Shown here one piece after another: positions 37,977-46,550 of a stretch of 64,000 nt of DNA (position 1 is its first letter; every line of letters begins with the position of its first letter). Location of the stretch: NCBI RefSeq assembly GCF_003031265.1, contig NZ_CP019966.1, positions 4,869,501 through 4,933,500 on the forward strand, written 5' to 3'. Source of the DNA: Rhodopseudomonas palustris (GTDB lineage Bacteria > Pseudomonadota > Alphaproteobacteria > Rhizobiales > Xanthobacteraceae). Below the pieces are notes generated by a model. The model was not told the DNA's origin. It ran no database searches and was given only the letters and a program-made list of their open reading frames with translations. Made by a program: the position numbers and the translations under genes.

Positions 37977-39191
37977 ATGAGAGCAACGACGGAAGCGGAA
38001 GTGTGCGTACCTGCAGGCGGTTTCGGCCGCCGCAAGGTGGCGCCGCGCGCCTGTGTCGTCGATCGCAAGCCGCACTTGCGCGCTTTTTTGGCCGACGCGC
38101 TGGAGGAGTTCCGATTCGTGACGGGGGAGTGCGCCGGCGCGCTGGAACTGCCGGCGCGGCTCGCCGAACATCAGCCCGACCTGCTGGTGATCGGTTCGAG
38201 CGTCGACGGCGTCGAAGCGGAAGCGATTCTCGATACGCTCGCGGCGACCTGTTTTACCGGCAGCGTGCTGACGATCGCGCCGCGCGAGACCATCATGTCG
38301 GACGCGATCCGCCAGCACGGCGCCGCGCGCGGCTTGCGGATGCTACCACCGTTGGCGACGCCGTTCAGCGTCCACACGCTGAGTCTTAGCCTCGCGCCGC
38401 TGCTGCCGCAGGAGCCGGCCCCCGAGCCGGAGATCGACGTCGCCGAGGCGCTGAAGGCCGGTTGGCTGGAGCTGTGGTATCAGCGCTGTGTCGATGCGCA
38501 TTCGCTGACGCCGCAGGGCGCCGAGGCGCTATTGCGGATGCGGCATCCGAGCTGGGGCGTGGTCTCGCCGTCGGCGTTTCTGCCCGACGGCAACGATCCG
38601 CATTTCCGCGCGCTGTCGGAGTTCGTGGTCAAGCGCGCGATCGCCGACTGGCACTATCTGCTCGACCATCAGGGCCCGATCGATCTGTCGATCAACCTGC
38701 CGGTGAGTTTCCTCGGCAATGAGCGCGCGCTCGACGATCTGTCAGCCTGGGTGCCGCAGCATCCGGCGTTCGGCGGGCTGATCATCGAGATCGACGCCGT
38801 CGAGATCGTCGACCATCTGGACGAAATGGCCGAGATCGGCCGGCGGCTGCGGCTGCGCAACGTCGCGATCGCGATCGACAAGGTCGGCGCCGACTGGCCG
38901 GCGCTGATGCACCTCGACACCTTTCCGTTCGTCGAACTGAAGGTCGACCGCTCGTTCGTCACCGGCTGCGCCGATGACCGGCTGAAGCGCACGGTGTGCA
39001 AGCGGATCGTCGAGCTCGCCGGCGACTACGGCGCACGCTGCACCGCGACCGGAATCGAGACCCGCGCCGACTTCCAGGCCGCGCACGAGCTCGGCTTCGA
39101 CAAGATGCAGGGCTATCTGTTCGGCAAGCCGATGGGCCTGAAGAAATTCGCCCGCGCCGCACACGCGCGTCCGGTGGCGATGCAGGACTGA
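37977..39191 (+). CDS. Receiver-like + EAL domain protein, EAL partly degenerate
   Basis: 404 residues. An N-terminal receiver-like fold (about 25-145, RACVVDRKPHLRAFLADAL) lacks a convincing phosphoacceptor Asp pocket. A C-terminal EAL domain (about 155-395) keeps EALLRM, the Asn in SINLP, Glu in IIEIDAVEI, ELKVDRSFV and MQGYLFGKP, but the usual DDFGTG is changed to DKVGAD. EAL domains hydrolyse cyclic di-GMP; loss of the second Asp suggests reduced or no activity, and thus a c-di-GMP-binding or regulatory role. The ATG at 37977 is preceded by GGGGGGTGG. Confidence 0.85.
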   Translation: MRATTEAEVCVPAGGFGRRKVAPRACVVDRKPHLRAFLADALEEFRFVTGECAGALELPARLAEHQPDLLVIGSSVDGVEAEAILDTLAATCFTGSVLTIAPRETIMSDAIRQHGAARGLRMLPPLATPFSVHTLSLSLAPLLPQEPAPEPEIDVAEALKAGWLELWYQRCVDAHSLTPQGAEALLRMRHPSWGVVSPSAFLPDGNDPHFRALSEFVVKRAIADWHYLLDHQGPIDLSINLPVSFLGNERALDDLSAWVPQHPAFGGLIIEIDAVEIVDHLDEMAEIGRRLRLRNVAIAIDKVGADWPALMHLDTFPFVELKVDRSFVTGCADDRLKRTVCKRIVELAGDYGARCTATGIETRADFQAAHELGFDKMQGYLFGKPMGLKKFARAAHARPVAMQD

Positions 39192-39204
39192 GCGCGTTCG
39201 CGCA

Positions 39205-39693
39205 TCAGTCGAACGTCATCTCCTGGCACTTGGAGACGTCGTCACCGAGACCCGACGCGATGGTGACACAGCCGCGGACACGGCGCTGCTTGGTATCGGC
39301 GGCCCACACCACATAGCCGCCGGCGCCGAAGAACGCGTTGGTGTTGGCCGGCTCGGTCTCGGCGCCGTCGAACTGATAGTCGCCATCGGCGTCGAAGATC
39401 CGCGGCCGCCGGAAGCAGCCGCCGTCAGTCTGAACGTTGATCACTTCCTTGTTGTCGCGCGTCATCGCCAGGCTGACGGCGCAGCGGAAGTATTCCGAGG
39501 TCTTGGTGTTGAACAGATACGCGTAGGACCGGCAGGTGGCGGTGACCAGCTTGCCCGGGCTCAGGCCGCGGCTGCAGGAGATACGCTGATTGTTGCTGAG
39601 CCGGTATTCGTCGGCGGAGGCCGGCGCTGCTGCGGCCAACGAAGCCAATCCGGCGATCAGCATCGCGCCGATCGAAAGGCCCTGCATCTGCAT
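39205..39693 (-). CDS. Secreted hypothetical protein
   Basis: 162 residues. Signal peptide (about 1-26, ending PASADE). The mature part contains four to six Cys (ISCSRG, TCRSYAY, FRCAVS, GGCFRR, RGCVTI, KCQEMTF), consistent with several disulfides. A short aspartate-rich segment FDADGDYQFDGAE resembles a calcium-binding loop. No family recognised. ATG at 39693. Convergent with the EAL gene, 13 nt apart. Confidence 0.7.
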   Translation of the reverse strand: MQMQGLSIGAMLIAGLASLAAAAPASADEYRLSNNQRISCSRGLSPGKLVTATCRSYAYLFNTKTSEYFRCAVSLAMTRDNKEVINVQTDGGCFRRPRIFDADGDYQFDGAETEPANTNAFFGAGGYVVWAADTKQRRVRGCVTIASGLGDDVSKCQEMTFD

Positions 39694-39936
39694 CGTCGTC
39701 CTCCCGCTGCGATCGTCGCGCGTGAACGGCGACTCGGTGGCCGAACCATAGCGGCGCGCCGACATCGGTAAAATCACAAAGTCGAACCAAATGGCGCTGA
39801 CATCCGACCGACATCAGCATGCGGCATTGTTGACCGCAACTGATCGTTCGTGATTTGTTCAGAGACGGCCGCGCGGCACGATGGTCGACCGACTCGGTTT
39901 GTCACGGCCCGGCATGCTCTGGTTGGAGCCTCAGCG

Positions 39937-40239
39937 ATGACCGCGTTTCGCACCACCCTGCTGATCGCCGCCGTGAGCCTTGCGGCGCTGACGTCGGTCG
40001 CTCACGCCGACGCCGGCGAGCCGTGGGTGCTGGCCCCGGACAAGGGCTACGGCTACACCCGCGACGGCAAAACGCTGACCTACAAGATGGGCACCAGCAA
40101 CGCCAAGGAGCTGTTCAAGGGCGCCAGGAAGGTACCGCGCGAAACGCTGTTCTTTATCGGCGCCAACGGCCAGCTTTACATGCGCTCAGGGCCGTTCCTC
40201 GAAGGCGACGGCAACTTCAAGTTCGGCGCCGATCAGTAG
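39937..40239 (+). CDS. Small exported hypothetical protein
   Basis: 100 residues. Signal peptide of about 24 residues (ending SVAHAD). The mature protein is short, rich in Gly/Lys/Tyr (KGYGYTRDGKTLTYKMG, then ETLFFIGANGQLYM), perhaps a small beta-barrel or beta-sheet domain. TTGGAG lies 9 nt before the ATG. No known family recognised. Confidence 0.65.
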   Translation: MTAFRTTLLIAAVSLAALTSVAHADAGEPWVLAPDKGYGYTRDGKTLTYKMGTSNAKELFKGARKVPRETLFFIGANGQLYMRSGPFLEGDGNFKFGADQ

Positions 40240-40258
40240 CGCCGAACGCGACCGCGCT

Positions 40259-41470
40259 TCAGCGCTGCGCGCTGGTCTCGAACGCGGCGAACAGTTCGCG
40301 TGCGCCCGGATTGTTGCTGTTGGCGTCCATCCGCGCGTCGGTGACGGCGAGCAGCTTCGCCACGGTGTTGTGGCGGATCGCCACCGGATTGCGCTCATAG
40401 CCGGAGCGCTGGAAGAAGTTCGAGGTCGGTACCACCTCGCGCATCTCCTGCGGCATCGTCACCATGTCGAGCCCGGTGCTGTCGCCGGTGAGGTTCATCA
40501 TCTCGAGCTCGGCGGCGGTGAGCCGCTCCGGATAACCCTTGCGCTGCGCGAACACCACCGAGGTCAGCAGCTTGTGGGTCTGCAGCAGCGGGCCGACATC
40601 GATGTCGAGCACCAGCGCGTGCACGCCCCAGCCCTGCGGGGTGCGGCCGAGTTTCTCGTGCTCGCTCCAATTGCCCGGGATCGAGCGCGCGAACGCCACC
40701 ATCCGCTTCACCACCGCGATCTTGCGGTCGAGCGCCTGCCGCCGCGGCCCCGACAGCGTCGCGGCCTTCTCGCTGAGCGACTTGATGATCTGATTGCCCT
40801 GCTCGGCCAGCAGCACCAAAGTGTTGGTGGTGAGCAGCTGATTGTAGCCGATCGCGGTCGAGATCGGCCGCGAGCCGGGCCGCGTCTTGCTGAGCCCCGA
40901 CTGCATGTCGTGATCGCCGTTGCCGCCGGTCTCGAACGCATAGACCCGCACCGCCTGATCACGGGTCAGGCCGGCTTCGCGGGCGGCACGGGCATAAGCG
41001 CGCTTGAACTCGACCTCGCTCGACGGACGCTGCGGCGTGAACTGATAGTATTCGGCGGCGGCGCGCACGAAGTCGGCGACCACCGGCAGCGACTTGCGTT
41101 CGCGTGGCGGTTCGGTCGACGGCTCCGGATCGATCGGCCGCTTCGGCCCGGTGTAGACCGGCGGCTGCACCAGCACGTAGTCGTCCATCGTGATCTGCTC
41201 GCCGGTGCGGCGCTTGGCATTGCGGATGCGCCGTCGCTCGGCGATCGCATCCCAATAGGCGCCGGCGTCGCGTTCGAATTCGGCGCGCGCGGCCTGATAC
41301 TGCTGCAGCCGGTAGCGATATTCGGCGATCGCCTGCGGCGAGGCAGCTTGCGCCATCGCGTTCGCCACCGACGACGGCAGCGGCGCCGCGGTCTGGGCGA
41401 GCGCGTGGGATCCAAAAGCGAGCAGCGCAACCGGCGCGAGCCGGGCGAGATGGATGATCGAATGAGCCAT
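40259..41470 (-). CDS. Periplasmic protein with lytic-transglycosylase-like segment
   Basis: 403 residues. Signal peptide (about 1-24, ending SHALAQ), a helical Arg/Glu-rich spacer and a Pro-rich stretch (PKRPIDPEPSTEPPRE). A domain follows in which YAFETGGNGDHDMQ...RPISTAIGYNQLL resembles the Glu-containing and GYxQLL parts of SLT-type lysozyme folds. I infer a peptidoglycan-binding or cleaving role; the match is to a pattern, not to a known family. ATG at 41470. Confidence 0.6.
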   Translation of the reverse strand: MAHSIIHLARLAPVALLAFGSHALAQTAAPLPSSVANAMAQAASPQAIAEYRYRLQQYQAARAEFERDAGAYWDAIAERRRIRNAKRRTGEQITMDDYVLVQPPVYTGPKRPIDPEPSTEPPRERKSLPVVADFVRAAAEYYQFTPQRPSSEVEFKRAYARAAREAGLTRDQAVRVYAFETGGNGDHDMQSGLSKTRPGSRPISTAIGYNQLLTTNTLVLLAEQGNQIIKSLSEKAATLSGPRRQALDRKIAVVKRMVAFARSIPGNWSEHEKLGRTPQGWGVHALVLDIDVGPLLQTHKLLTSVVFAQRKGYPERLTAAELEMMNLTGDSTGLDMVTMPQEMREVVPTSNFFQRSGYERNPVAIRHNTVAKLLAVTDARMDANSNNPGARELFAAFETSAQR

Positions 41471-41601
41471 GCCGCATCCTCGCCCGATAGGGTGAATGAA
41501 CCGTTGCCCCACAGCTTGCGCCGGGCATCACAAGCTGTGAACCCGGCGATTGTTTGTTTGAGAAAGTCGTTTCGCTTGCGTGCACCACCGCACGGCGCAG
41601 G

Positions 41602-42228
41602 CTACTTCCAGGCGAACACCGGCTGTTCGAGATCGGCGACGCGGGTGACGCGGCCGGCCAGCACTTCGCGAAACTGATAGATCAGCGCCGCGGTCGGCGC
41701 GTGGATGAAGTCGTCCTCGTAGCGGAACCGAACCACGCGGCGTTCGCTCTCCGGGATCGAGGTGAAGTCGAACACATCCGGCGGCGCGATCTCGCCGAGG
41801 CCGACGTGATGCACCGAGGCGACTTCGTCCGGGTTCGGCGCCAGCGGCCCCGCCGCCGCAGCCCACGCCACCACCGGGGTCACCAGATAGCCGGACCGGG
41901 TCGGATAGTCGTCGAGGACGCCGAGCACGTCGCCGGCATGAAGCGCCAGGCCGAGCTCCTCGTGTAATTCCCGCAGCGCGGTTTCAGGCGCGGTCTCGCC
42001 GGCATCGCAGCGGCCACCGGGCAGCGCCCATTGATAAGCGTGGGAGCGCAGCCGCGGCGAGCGCCGCGTCAGCAGGAACGCCGCGCTGCCGTCCTCCATC
42101 GCCACCAGCGCGATCGCCACCGCGGCGCGCTTCAGTCCGGCCGGCGACAGGCCGTCGTCGTGGCGCGGAAAAGCCGCGCAGCGCGCGGCGATCAGGGCTC
42201 GGGTGGCATCATCGTGCGCGTGGCTCAT
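41602..42228 (-). CDS. NUDIX hydrolase (CoA pyrophosphatase-like)
   Basis: 208 residues. Complete Nudix box in GGRCDAGETAPETALRELHE / ELGL (Gly, Glu, REUXEE residues all kept), followed by LGVLDDYPTRSGYLVTPVV, which resembles the CoA/peroxisomal Nudix subclass. It likely hydrolyses CoA or nucleotide-diphosphate derivatives; the exact substrate is uncertain. Starts at GTG or ATG near 42228, overlapping nothing real; the divergent thioesterase gene starts at 42308. Confidence 0.88.
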   Translation of the reverse strand: MSHAHDDATRALIAARCAAFPRHDDGLSPAGLKRAAVAIALVAMEDGSAAFLLTRRSPRLRSHAYQWALPGGRCDAGETAPETALRELHEELGLALHAGDVLGVLDDYPTRSGYLVTPVVAWAAAAGPLAPNPDEVASVHHVGLGEIAPPDVFDFTSIPESERRVVRFRYEDDFIHAPTAALIYQFREVLAGRVTRVADLEQPVFAWK

Positions 42229-42307
42229 CCGTCTTGACTACACTGCGCGCCTGAACGAGGAAACCGTTGCCGCCGCGCAACGCCATGCGGCGACGGAGAC
42301 GCGATCG

Positions 42308-42733
42308 ATGACCGAGACCACCACCGCCCGCAGCATGAAGGCCGACGGTTGGAGCGTGATCCACGACGACGGCTTCATCGATCTGGTCGGGCCGCTGTGG
42401 CACCGCTGCGTCGACGGCACCAACGAATACGCGATCGCGACCGCGGCCAAGCACCGCAACAAGCGCGGCCTGGTGCAGGGCGGGCTGATGATGACGCTGG
42501 CGGACCGCACCTCGGGCATTGCGGCGCGCGATCAGTCCGGCGCGCCGCATCTCGCCACGGTGCAGATGGACACGCATTTCGTCGACGCCGCCGAGATCGG
42601 CGACCTGCTGATCTCGCGGCCACGGGTGGTGCGGACCACGCGCAGCCTGATCTTCACCTCGACCGAAGTCAGCGTCGACCGCCGCTGCATCATCCTGGCG
42701 CACGGCGTGTTCAAGATCGTGCGGCCGCGCTGA
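42308..42733 (+). CDS. PaaI-type hotdog thioesterase
   Basis: 141 residues, a single hotdog domain. RGLVQGGLMMTLADRTSGIA is the core helix segment with the Gly-Gly and Asp expected for PaaI/4HBT-type acyl-CoA thioesterases; LATVQMDTHFVDAAEIGD follows. The ATG at 42308 is chosen because the preceding open codons lie in the divergent gene's promoter region. The substrate is probably an aromatic or short acyl-CoA. Confidence 0.85.
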   Translation: MTETTTARSMKADGWSVIHDDGFIDLVGPLWHRCVDGTNEYAIATAAKHRNKRGLVQGGLMMTLADRTSGIAARDQSGAPHLATVQMDTHFVDAAEIGDLLISRPRVVRTTRSLIFTSTEVSVDRRCIILAHGVFKIVRPR

Positions 42734-42748
42734 CAGCCGCCCTGCGGC

Positions 42749-43495
42749 TCAGGCGGCGCGGCACCACCGCGCCAGCGCGTCCAGCGTCACCAGGGCATCG
42801 CCCGCGCCCGCACCGGCCAGATGCCGATACGGCGCATCCGGCTCGCCCAGATCGCTCAGCACTGCGAGCGCGCCGGGGAAGTCGTCGCCCTCGGTATAGA
42901 GCCCCGGGGTGACGATGGTCGGCAGCCCGGCGGCGCGTGCGGCGCGCACCCCGTTGGTGGAATCCTCGAACGCGACGCAAGCGTCGGCCGGCAGCTTCAG
43001 TGCATCGAGCACATAGAGGTAGATGTCAGGCGCCGGCTTCTTGGCCGGCACCACGTCGCCGGCCCCGACCGCGTCGAACAGCGCCATCGCGTCCGGCCCG
43101 AGCGAGGACTGAAGCAGCGCCTCGACATTCGGCAGGCTGGTGGTGGTGGCAATGCCGAGCTTCACGCCGGCCGCCTTGGCCTCGCGGATCAGCCGCGCCA
43201 CGCCCGGGCGCAGCGCGGTGCCGGCGGCGACCAGCGCGGTGTAGCGGTCGGTCTTGGCCCGGTGCAGTTCGGGGATCCGATCGGCCGCCCGCTCGGCGCC
43301 CTCCGGCTCCGACTTCAGGAAGTGAGCGATCCGCTCCTTGCCGCCGGTGACGTCGAGCAGCTTGCGATACAGCGTCGCATCCCAATGCCACGGCAATTGC
43401 TCGGTCGCGAAGGTGGCATTGAAGGCTTGACGGTGCAGTTCTTCGGTTTCCGCGAGGGTCCCATCGACGTCGAAGATCAGCGCAGAAGGTATCAT
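42749..43495 (-). CDS. HAD-IA family phosphatase (CbbY/phosphoglycolate-like)
   Basis: 248 residues. Motif I IFDVDGTLAETEE (nucleophile Asp 9, acid Asp 11), a helical cap, motif II IATTTSLPN, Lys in VPAKKPAPDIY, and motif IV acidic FEDSTNG. The N-terminus FDVDGTLAETEELHR is typical of CbbY, which in photosynthetic bacteria removes xylulose-1,5-bisphosphate, an inhibitor of RuBisCO. No cbb operon is adjacent, so the CbbY role is an inference from motif likeness. Confidence 0.87.
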   Translation of the reverse strand: MIPSALIFDVDGTLAETEELHRQAFNATFATEQLPWHWDATLYRKLLDVTGGKERIAHFLKSEPEGAERAADRIPELHRAKTDRYTALVAAGTALRPGVARLIREAKAAGVKLGIATTTSLPNVEALLQSSLGPDAMALFDAVGAGDVVPAKKPAPDIYLYVLDALKLPADACVAFEDSTNGVRAARAAGLPTIVTPGLYTEGDDFPGALAVLSDLGEPDAPYRHLAGAGAGDALVTLDALARWCRAA

Positions 43496-43610
43496 GGAAC
43501 CAATTTACTCTCGGACGGTGCGAAGCGTCCAAAAAATGAACACAAATCGGACCTGACAATGACTTGGGCAAGGTGTAAAGCAAACTTTACAATCACCATC
43601 AAGCGCTCCG

Positions 43611-43763
43611 ATGTCCGATATCGAACACGATTATTCTGCTCAGCGCCGCTGCGAGAAGTGCGGCGGTGAAATGAAGCTGATCGGCCGTTTGCCGCGTCGG
43701 CTGCAACATCCTCCGCGCACCGTGTTCCGCTGCTCCGCCTGCGACGACGTCGTCCAGGAATAG
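43611..43763 (+). CDS. 50-residue zinc-ribbon microprotein
   Basis: Short ORF, starting ATG at 43611: two CxxC knuckles, CEKCGGEM and CSACDDVV, separated by a basic stretch (KLIGRLPRRLQHPPRTVFR). This is the pattern of a small zinc ribbon. It ends with TAG at 43763, 6 nt before the convergent response-regulator stop codon. Similar 50-60 residue proteins occur in Bradyrhizobiaceae; function unknown. The gap upstream (43496-43610) is AT-richer and could hold its promoter. Confidence 0.7.
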   Translation: MSDIEHDYSAQRRCEKCGGEMKLIGRLPRRLQHPPRTVFRCSACDDVVQE

Positions 43764-43769
43764 CCGAGC

Positions 43770-44159
43770 CTATCCAGGCGCGCGGTCGCCCGGCGTCAGC
43801 GCGGCATCCATCAGCGTCTGCAATTGTTTGGCGGTGAACGGCTTGGCCAGGCAATAGACGCCGTTCTCGACCGTCATCCCTTCCCGCTTCAGCATCGCAG
43901 CATCGAATTCCGGCAGCATCCCGCTGATCACGATGATCGGCAGTGCCGGCCGCGCGGCGCGCACCGCCGCCAGCACGCTCTTGTCCTGCACCTTGGGCAG
44001 GCTGAGATCGATCAGCACCAGCGCCGGATCGCTCCGGCCGAGCCAATCGAGCGCCGCAGCCCCGCTGTCGAACACCGTGACCTGATGGCCGGCTTTGCTC
44101 AGCACCAGAGTCAGCACCGTGCGCACCGCCGGCTCGTCGTCGACGACCAGCACCTCCAT
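43770..44159 (-). CDS. Stand-alone response regulator receiver
   Basis: 129 residues, a CheY-like receiver starting EVLVVDDEPAVRTV. Phosphoacceptor Asp in LVLIDLSLPK, Thr/Ser switch in IIVISGM, Lys in CLAKPFTAKQL. No output domain. The ATG at 44159 is preferred over the upstream codons to 44204. No kinase gene is adjacent, so its partner is encoded elsewhere. Confidence 0.9.
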   Translation of the reverse strand: MEVLVVDDEPAVRTVLTLVLSKAGHQVTVFDSGAAALDWLGRSDPALVLIDLSLPKVQDKSVLAAVRAARPALPIIVISGMLPEFDAAMLKREGMTVENGVYCLAKPFTAKQLQTLMDAALTPGDRAPG

Positions 44160-44477
44160 CACCACCTCTTGGCAGGCGTAAGGACCGTGAGCGCCGCGAC
44201 GCAAAACAAAGACCGGCTATGACGGTGTCAGATTGCTGCAGTTTGCGAAACGAGCGCAACTGGTAACGCTACGAGCGCGGGCAAAGATGCACGCGGGTTA
44301 GCGATGTTGGACTAGGCGAGTGCGGAAGCGAAGGGGAATGGTGCCCAGGAGCTCTAGGCCGAGGATTTGCGGAGTAGGACATTCATACGGGCAATGTCGC
44401 GTGGCGAAGACCTTGCCTGGTTGCATTGCAACACTATAACAACTCCAGAGTTTTGGGGTTGCGGCGGTGGGAAATCG

Positions 44478-45224
44478 ATGGCGGCTGAGGCGGGCGCAAT
44501 TGCAGGTGCGGTGACCGGCGGGATCACGTGGTGGACGATCATCAGCGCATTTGGCGGCTCGATTTTCGGCGCGACCGTCAGTGCTGTTGTGTCTTTCATC
44601 ATCCAAAAGAGAAATCTGGATGCCGCGAAGAGGCAACGAGACGAAGACAAACTCGATTTACGTAAGGCCCGCGCGTATTCTCTGCTCTTCAAGATGATAA
44701 AGCTGGCATCGAGCTTGGAGAATCTTGGCAAGGCCCTGCAAGGCTGCTTTGAGCAGGCCCAGAAACAAGGGCTCACTGGGGCTCCGTGGCAAATCGTTCA
44801 GCCGATTGTGGGTGGAACAGACGAGATTCATTTCGCGCCCGAAGAAATGGCGCTCTTACTTTCAATTGACGACAAGCTATTCAACGAAATCGCTGCGCTA
44901 GACGAACTGCACAACAGCACAGCTGCGATTTTTGCGCTGTATGGCAATAAGCGAACGAGAATTTTGGAGCGCTTCGGGGCGACAATGTCTGGGAACATAG
45001 GCACAACCGGGCTCACGCAAGAACAACTGGATTGGCTCGCCCCGAGAGCAGCCGAACTCAACGGATTGATTGCGGCGATGCAAGAGCGTTCTCAAATCGA
45101 CGCAAAGCAAGCATGGAGCGCATTGCTCAAGCTCCGAGACTCTCTGGAGGCGAACCTAGGGATCAGGCATCGCTTGGTACACAAATCTGAGATTGAGCCG
45201 TCCGCTCAAGCTTATGCTACTTAG
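44478..45224 (+). CDS. Membrane-anchored hypothetical protein in tRNA-Phe insertion
   Basis: 248 residues. One N-terminal hydrophobic segment (about 5-38, GAVTGGITWWTIISAFGGSI) followed by a charged coiled-coil-like region (QKRNLDAAKRQRDEDKLDLR) and a helical soluble domain. No known family is recognised. Codon use (ATA, TTG, AGA, CAA-rich) and lower GC differ from neighbours, suggesting acquisition by transfer. A GGTGGGAAATCG stretch precedes the ATG at 44478. Confidence 0.65.
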   Translation: MAAEAGAIAGAVTGGITWWTIISAFGGSIFGATVSAVVSFIIQKRNLDAAKRQRDEDKLDLRKARAYSLLFKMIKLASSLENLGKALQGCFEQAQKQGLTGAPWQIVQPIVGGTDEIHFAPEEMALLLSIDDKLFNEIAALDELHNSTAAIFALYGNKRTRILERFGATMSGNIGTTGLTQEQLDWLAPRAAELNGLIAAMQERSQIDAKQAWSALLKLRDSLEANLGIRHRLVHKSEIEPSAQAYAT

Positions 45225-45445
45225 AACAGATTGATCTGCTGCGCGGTTGCTGGCGCGGCCCTCGCTCTTCGGCGAATGGCGAGCTTCCGCGGCTTCTCTA
45301 AGGCGTCCCTCATTGCCATCCAGAAAGGCGGAAAGAAGGATGGTCCGAGACTCCTCGTCAACGTGACGTATACCTTTGCTGAGGAGCAGGCCGTCTACCA
45401 CACTGATAGGGCTTAACTTATTGAAGGAATGGACGTCTTCAATAA
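45225..45445. other. Stretch between insertion gene and tRNA-Phe
   Basis: About 220 bp with short open frames on both strands (for example minus 45156-45401) but none with a convincing start, RBS or recognisable product. Possibly the decayed end of the inserted element. Confidence 0.4.
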
Positions 45446-45447
45446 AA

Positions 45448-45523
45448 TGGTGCCCAGGGGCGGGATCGAACCACCGACACTGCGATTTTCAGTCGCATGC
45501 TCTACCAACTGAGCTACCTGGGC
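45448..45523 (-). tRNA. tRNA-Phe (GAA)
   Basis: 76-nt cloverleaf on the minus strand: acceptor GCCCAGG/CCTGGGC, D-arm GCTC...GAGC, anticodon loop CTGAAAA (anticodon GAA), T-arm with TTCGATC, and an encoded CCA. It ends the yacG-maf side of the cluster and is the apparent integration site of the 44337-45458 insertion. Confidence 0.97.
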
Positions 45524-45658
45524 GTCGTCCGCCCGGTTCGAAACCGGGGGAGCGCCGGGTTATAGTCAGACACGGCGGCGCTGTCCACCCGTCGTGACGG
45601 TGTTTTGCCGGGGAAAAATTCACCGGATCGTCGCACAGCCGCCGCCCGGAATTCCGGC

Positions 45659-45841
45659 TCAATCCTCTTCGTCGTCGGCGGGCCGGCCGGGAATGGCATA
45701 GGAGCCGGACAGCCAGCGATTGAGGTCGACGTCGCGGCAGCGCTCGCTGCAGAACGGGTGCGATTCGGCGGTCGCCAGCTTGCCGCACACCGGGCAGGGC
45801 TTGGCGCCGCGTGCGGGCCGCTCGACCGGATCAGCCGGCAT
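45659..45841 (-). CDS. yacG: DNA gyrase inhibitor YacG
   Basis: 60 residues. Zinc motif [20 protein letters not shown] (C-x2-C-x12-C-x3-C type), then [17 protein letters not shown], the canonical YacG sequence. YacG binds gyrase B and inhibits its activity. The ATG at 45841 overlaps the end of maf by 11 nt, so the two are translationally coupled. The acidic tail ends DDEED. Confidence 0.95.
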   Translation of the reverse strand: MPADPVERPARGAKPCPVCGKLATAESHPFCSERCRDVDLNRWLSGSYAIPGRPADDEED

Positions 45842-46454
45842 TGAGCCAGCCATGGCGGATCGGGAAGCCCTCGCCGCCGAGCAGCGAAATGGTCTCATAC
45901 AGCGGCAGCCCGACCACGTTGGTGTAGGAGCCGACCAGCTTGACCACGAACGAGCCGGCGATGCCCTGCACCGCATAGCCGCCGGCCTTGCCGCGCCATT
46001 CGCCGGAGCCGACATAGCCGACGATGTCCTCTTCGGACAGCCGCTTGAACCGCACCCGGGTCTCGACCAGACGTTGCCGGAACGCCTCCTTGGGCGTGAC
46101 CAGGCAGACGGCGGTATAGACGCGGTGATTACGCCCCGACAGCAGCCGCAGGCACTGCGAGGCTTCGTCGGTCAGCTCGGCCTTCGGCAGGATGCGGCGG
46201 CCGACCGCCACCACTGTGTCGGCGGCGAGCAGATACGAGCCGCGCAGATCGTCGTCGAGCTGGATCGACTGCAGCGCCGCCTCAGCCTTGGCGCGGGCCA
46301 GCCGGTTGGCGCAGGCGCGCGGCAGCTCGCCGCGGATCGGCGTTTCGTCAACGTCCGCCGGCCGCAGCGCATCGGGCTCGATGCCGGCCTGGTTGAGCAG
46401 CGCGAGCCGTCGCGGCGAGCCGGAGGCGAGAACGAGTTTGGGGCGGCCGAGCAT
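45831..46454 (-). CDS. maf: Maf nucleotide pyrophosphatase
   Basis: 207 residues. Starts [14 protein letters not shown], the Maf signature, with [15 protein letters not shown] and the C-terminal [15 protein letters not shown]. Maf proteins hydrolyse non-canonical or modified nucleoside triphosphates and have been linked to septum inhibition. The ATG at 46454 is preferred over the longer frame to 46538 because it starts the signature directly. It is followed by yacG and tRNA-Phe in the usual alphaproteobacterial order. Confidence 0.95.
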   Translation of the reverse strand: MLGRPKLVLASGSPRRLALLNQAGIEPDALRPADVDETPIRGELPRACANRLARAKAEAALQSIQLDDDLRGSYLLAADTVVAVGRRILPKAELTDEASQCLRLLSGRNHRVYTAVCLVTPKEAFRQRLVETRVRFKRLSEEDIVGYVGSGEWRGKAGGYAVQGIAGSFVVKLVGSYTNVVGLPLYETISLLGGEGFPIRHGWLNAG

Positions 46455-46550
46455 GCGGAACTTTTGATTCGACGGGGTGGCGGGAGAGAGCGCGGAACCT
46501 ATCGGAAGGCGAGTGCCGGGACAACAGGCGCCGGGCACAGAGCAGGACAG

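Larger units (their letters stand above)
44337..45458. mobile_element. Small insertion at tRNA-Phe flanked by 13-bp direct repeats
   Basis: The sequence AATGGTGCCCAGG occurs at 44337-44349 and again at 45446-45458, where it is the 3' end of tRNA-Phe plus flank. The 1.1 kb between them has visibly lower GC than the surroundings and carries one gene (44478-45224) of unfamiliar type. Integrative elements commonly use tRNA 3' ends in this way. No integrase gene is present, so it would be a decayed or non-autonomous element. Confidence 0.55.

Noticed and set aside
45156..45401. 81-residue minus-strand frame near tRNA-Phe
   Set aside because: No RBS, no family, and it overlaps the 3' end of the insertion gene; possibly decayed sequence.
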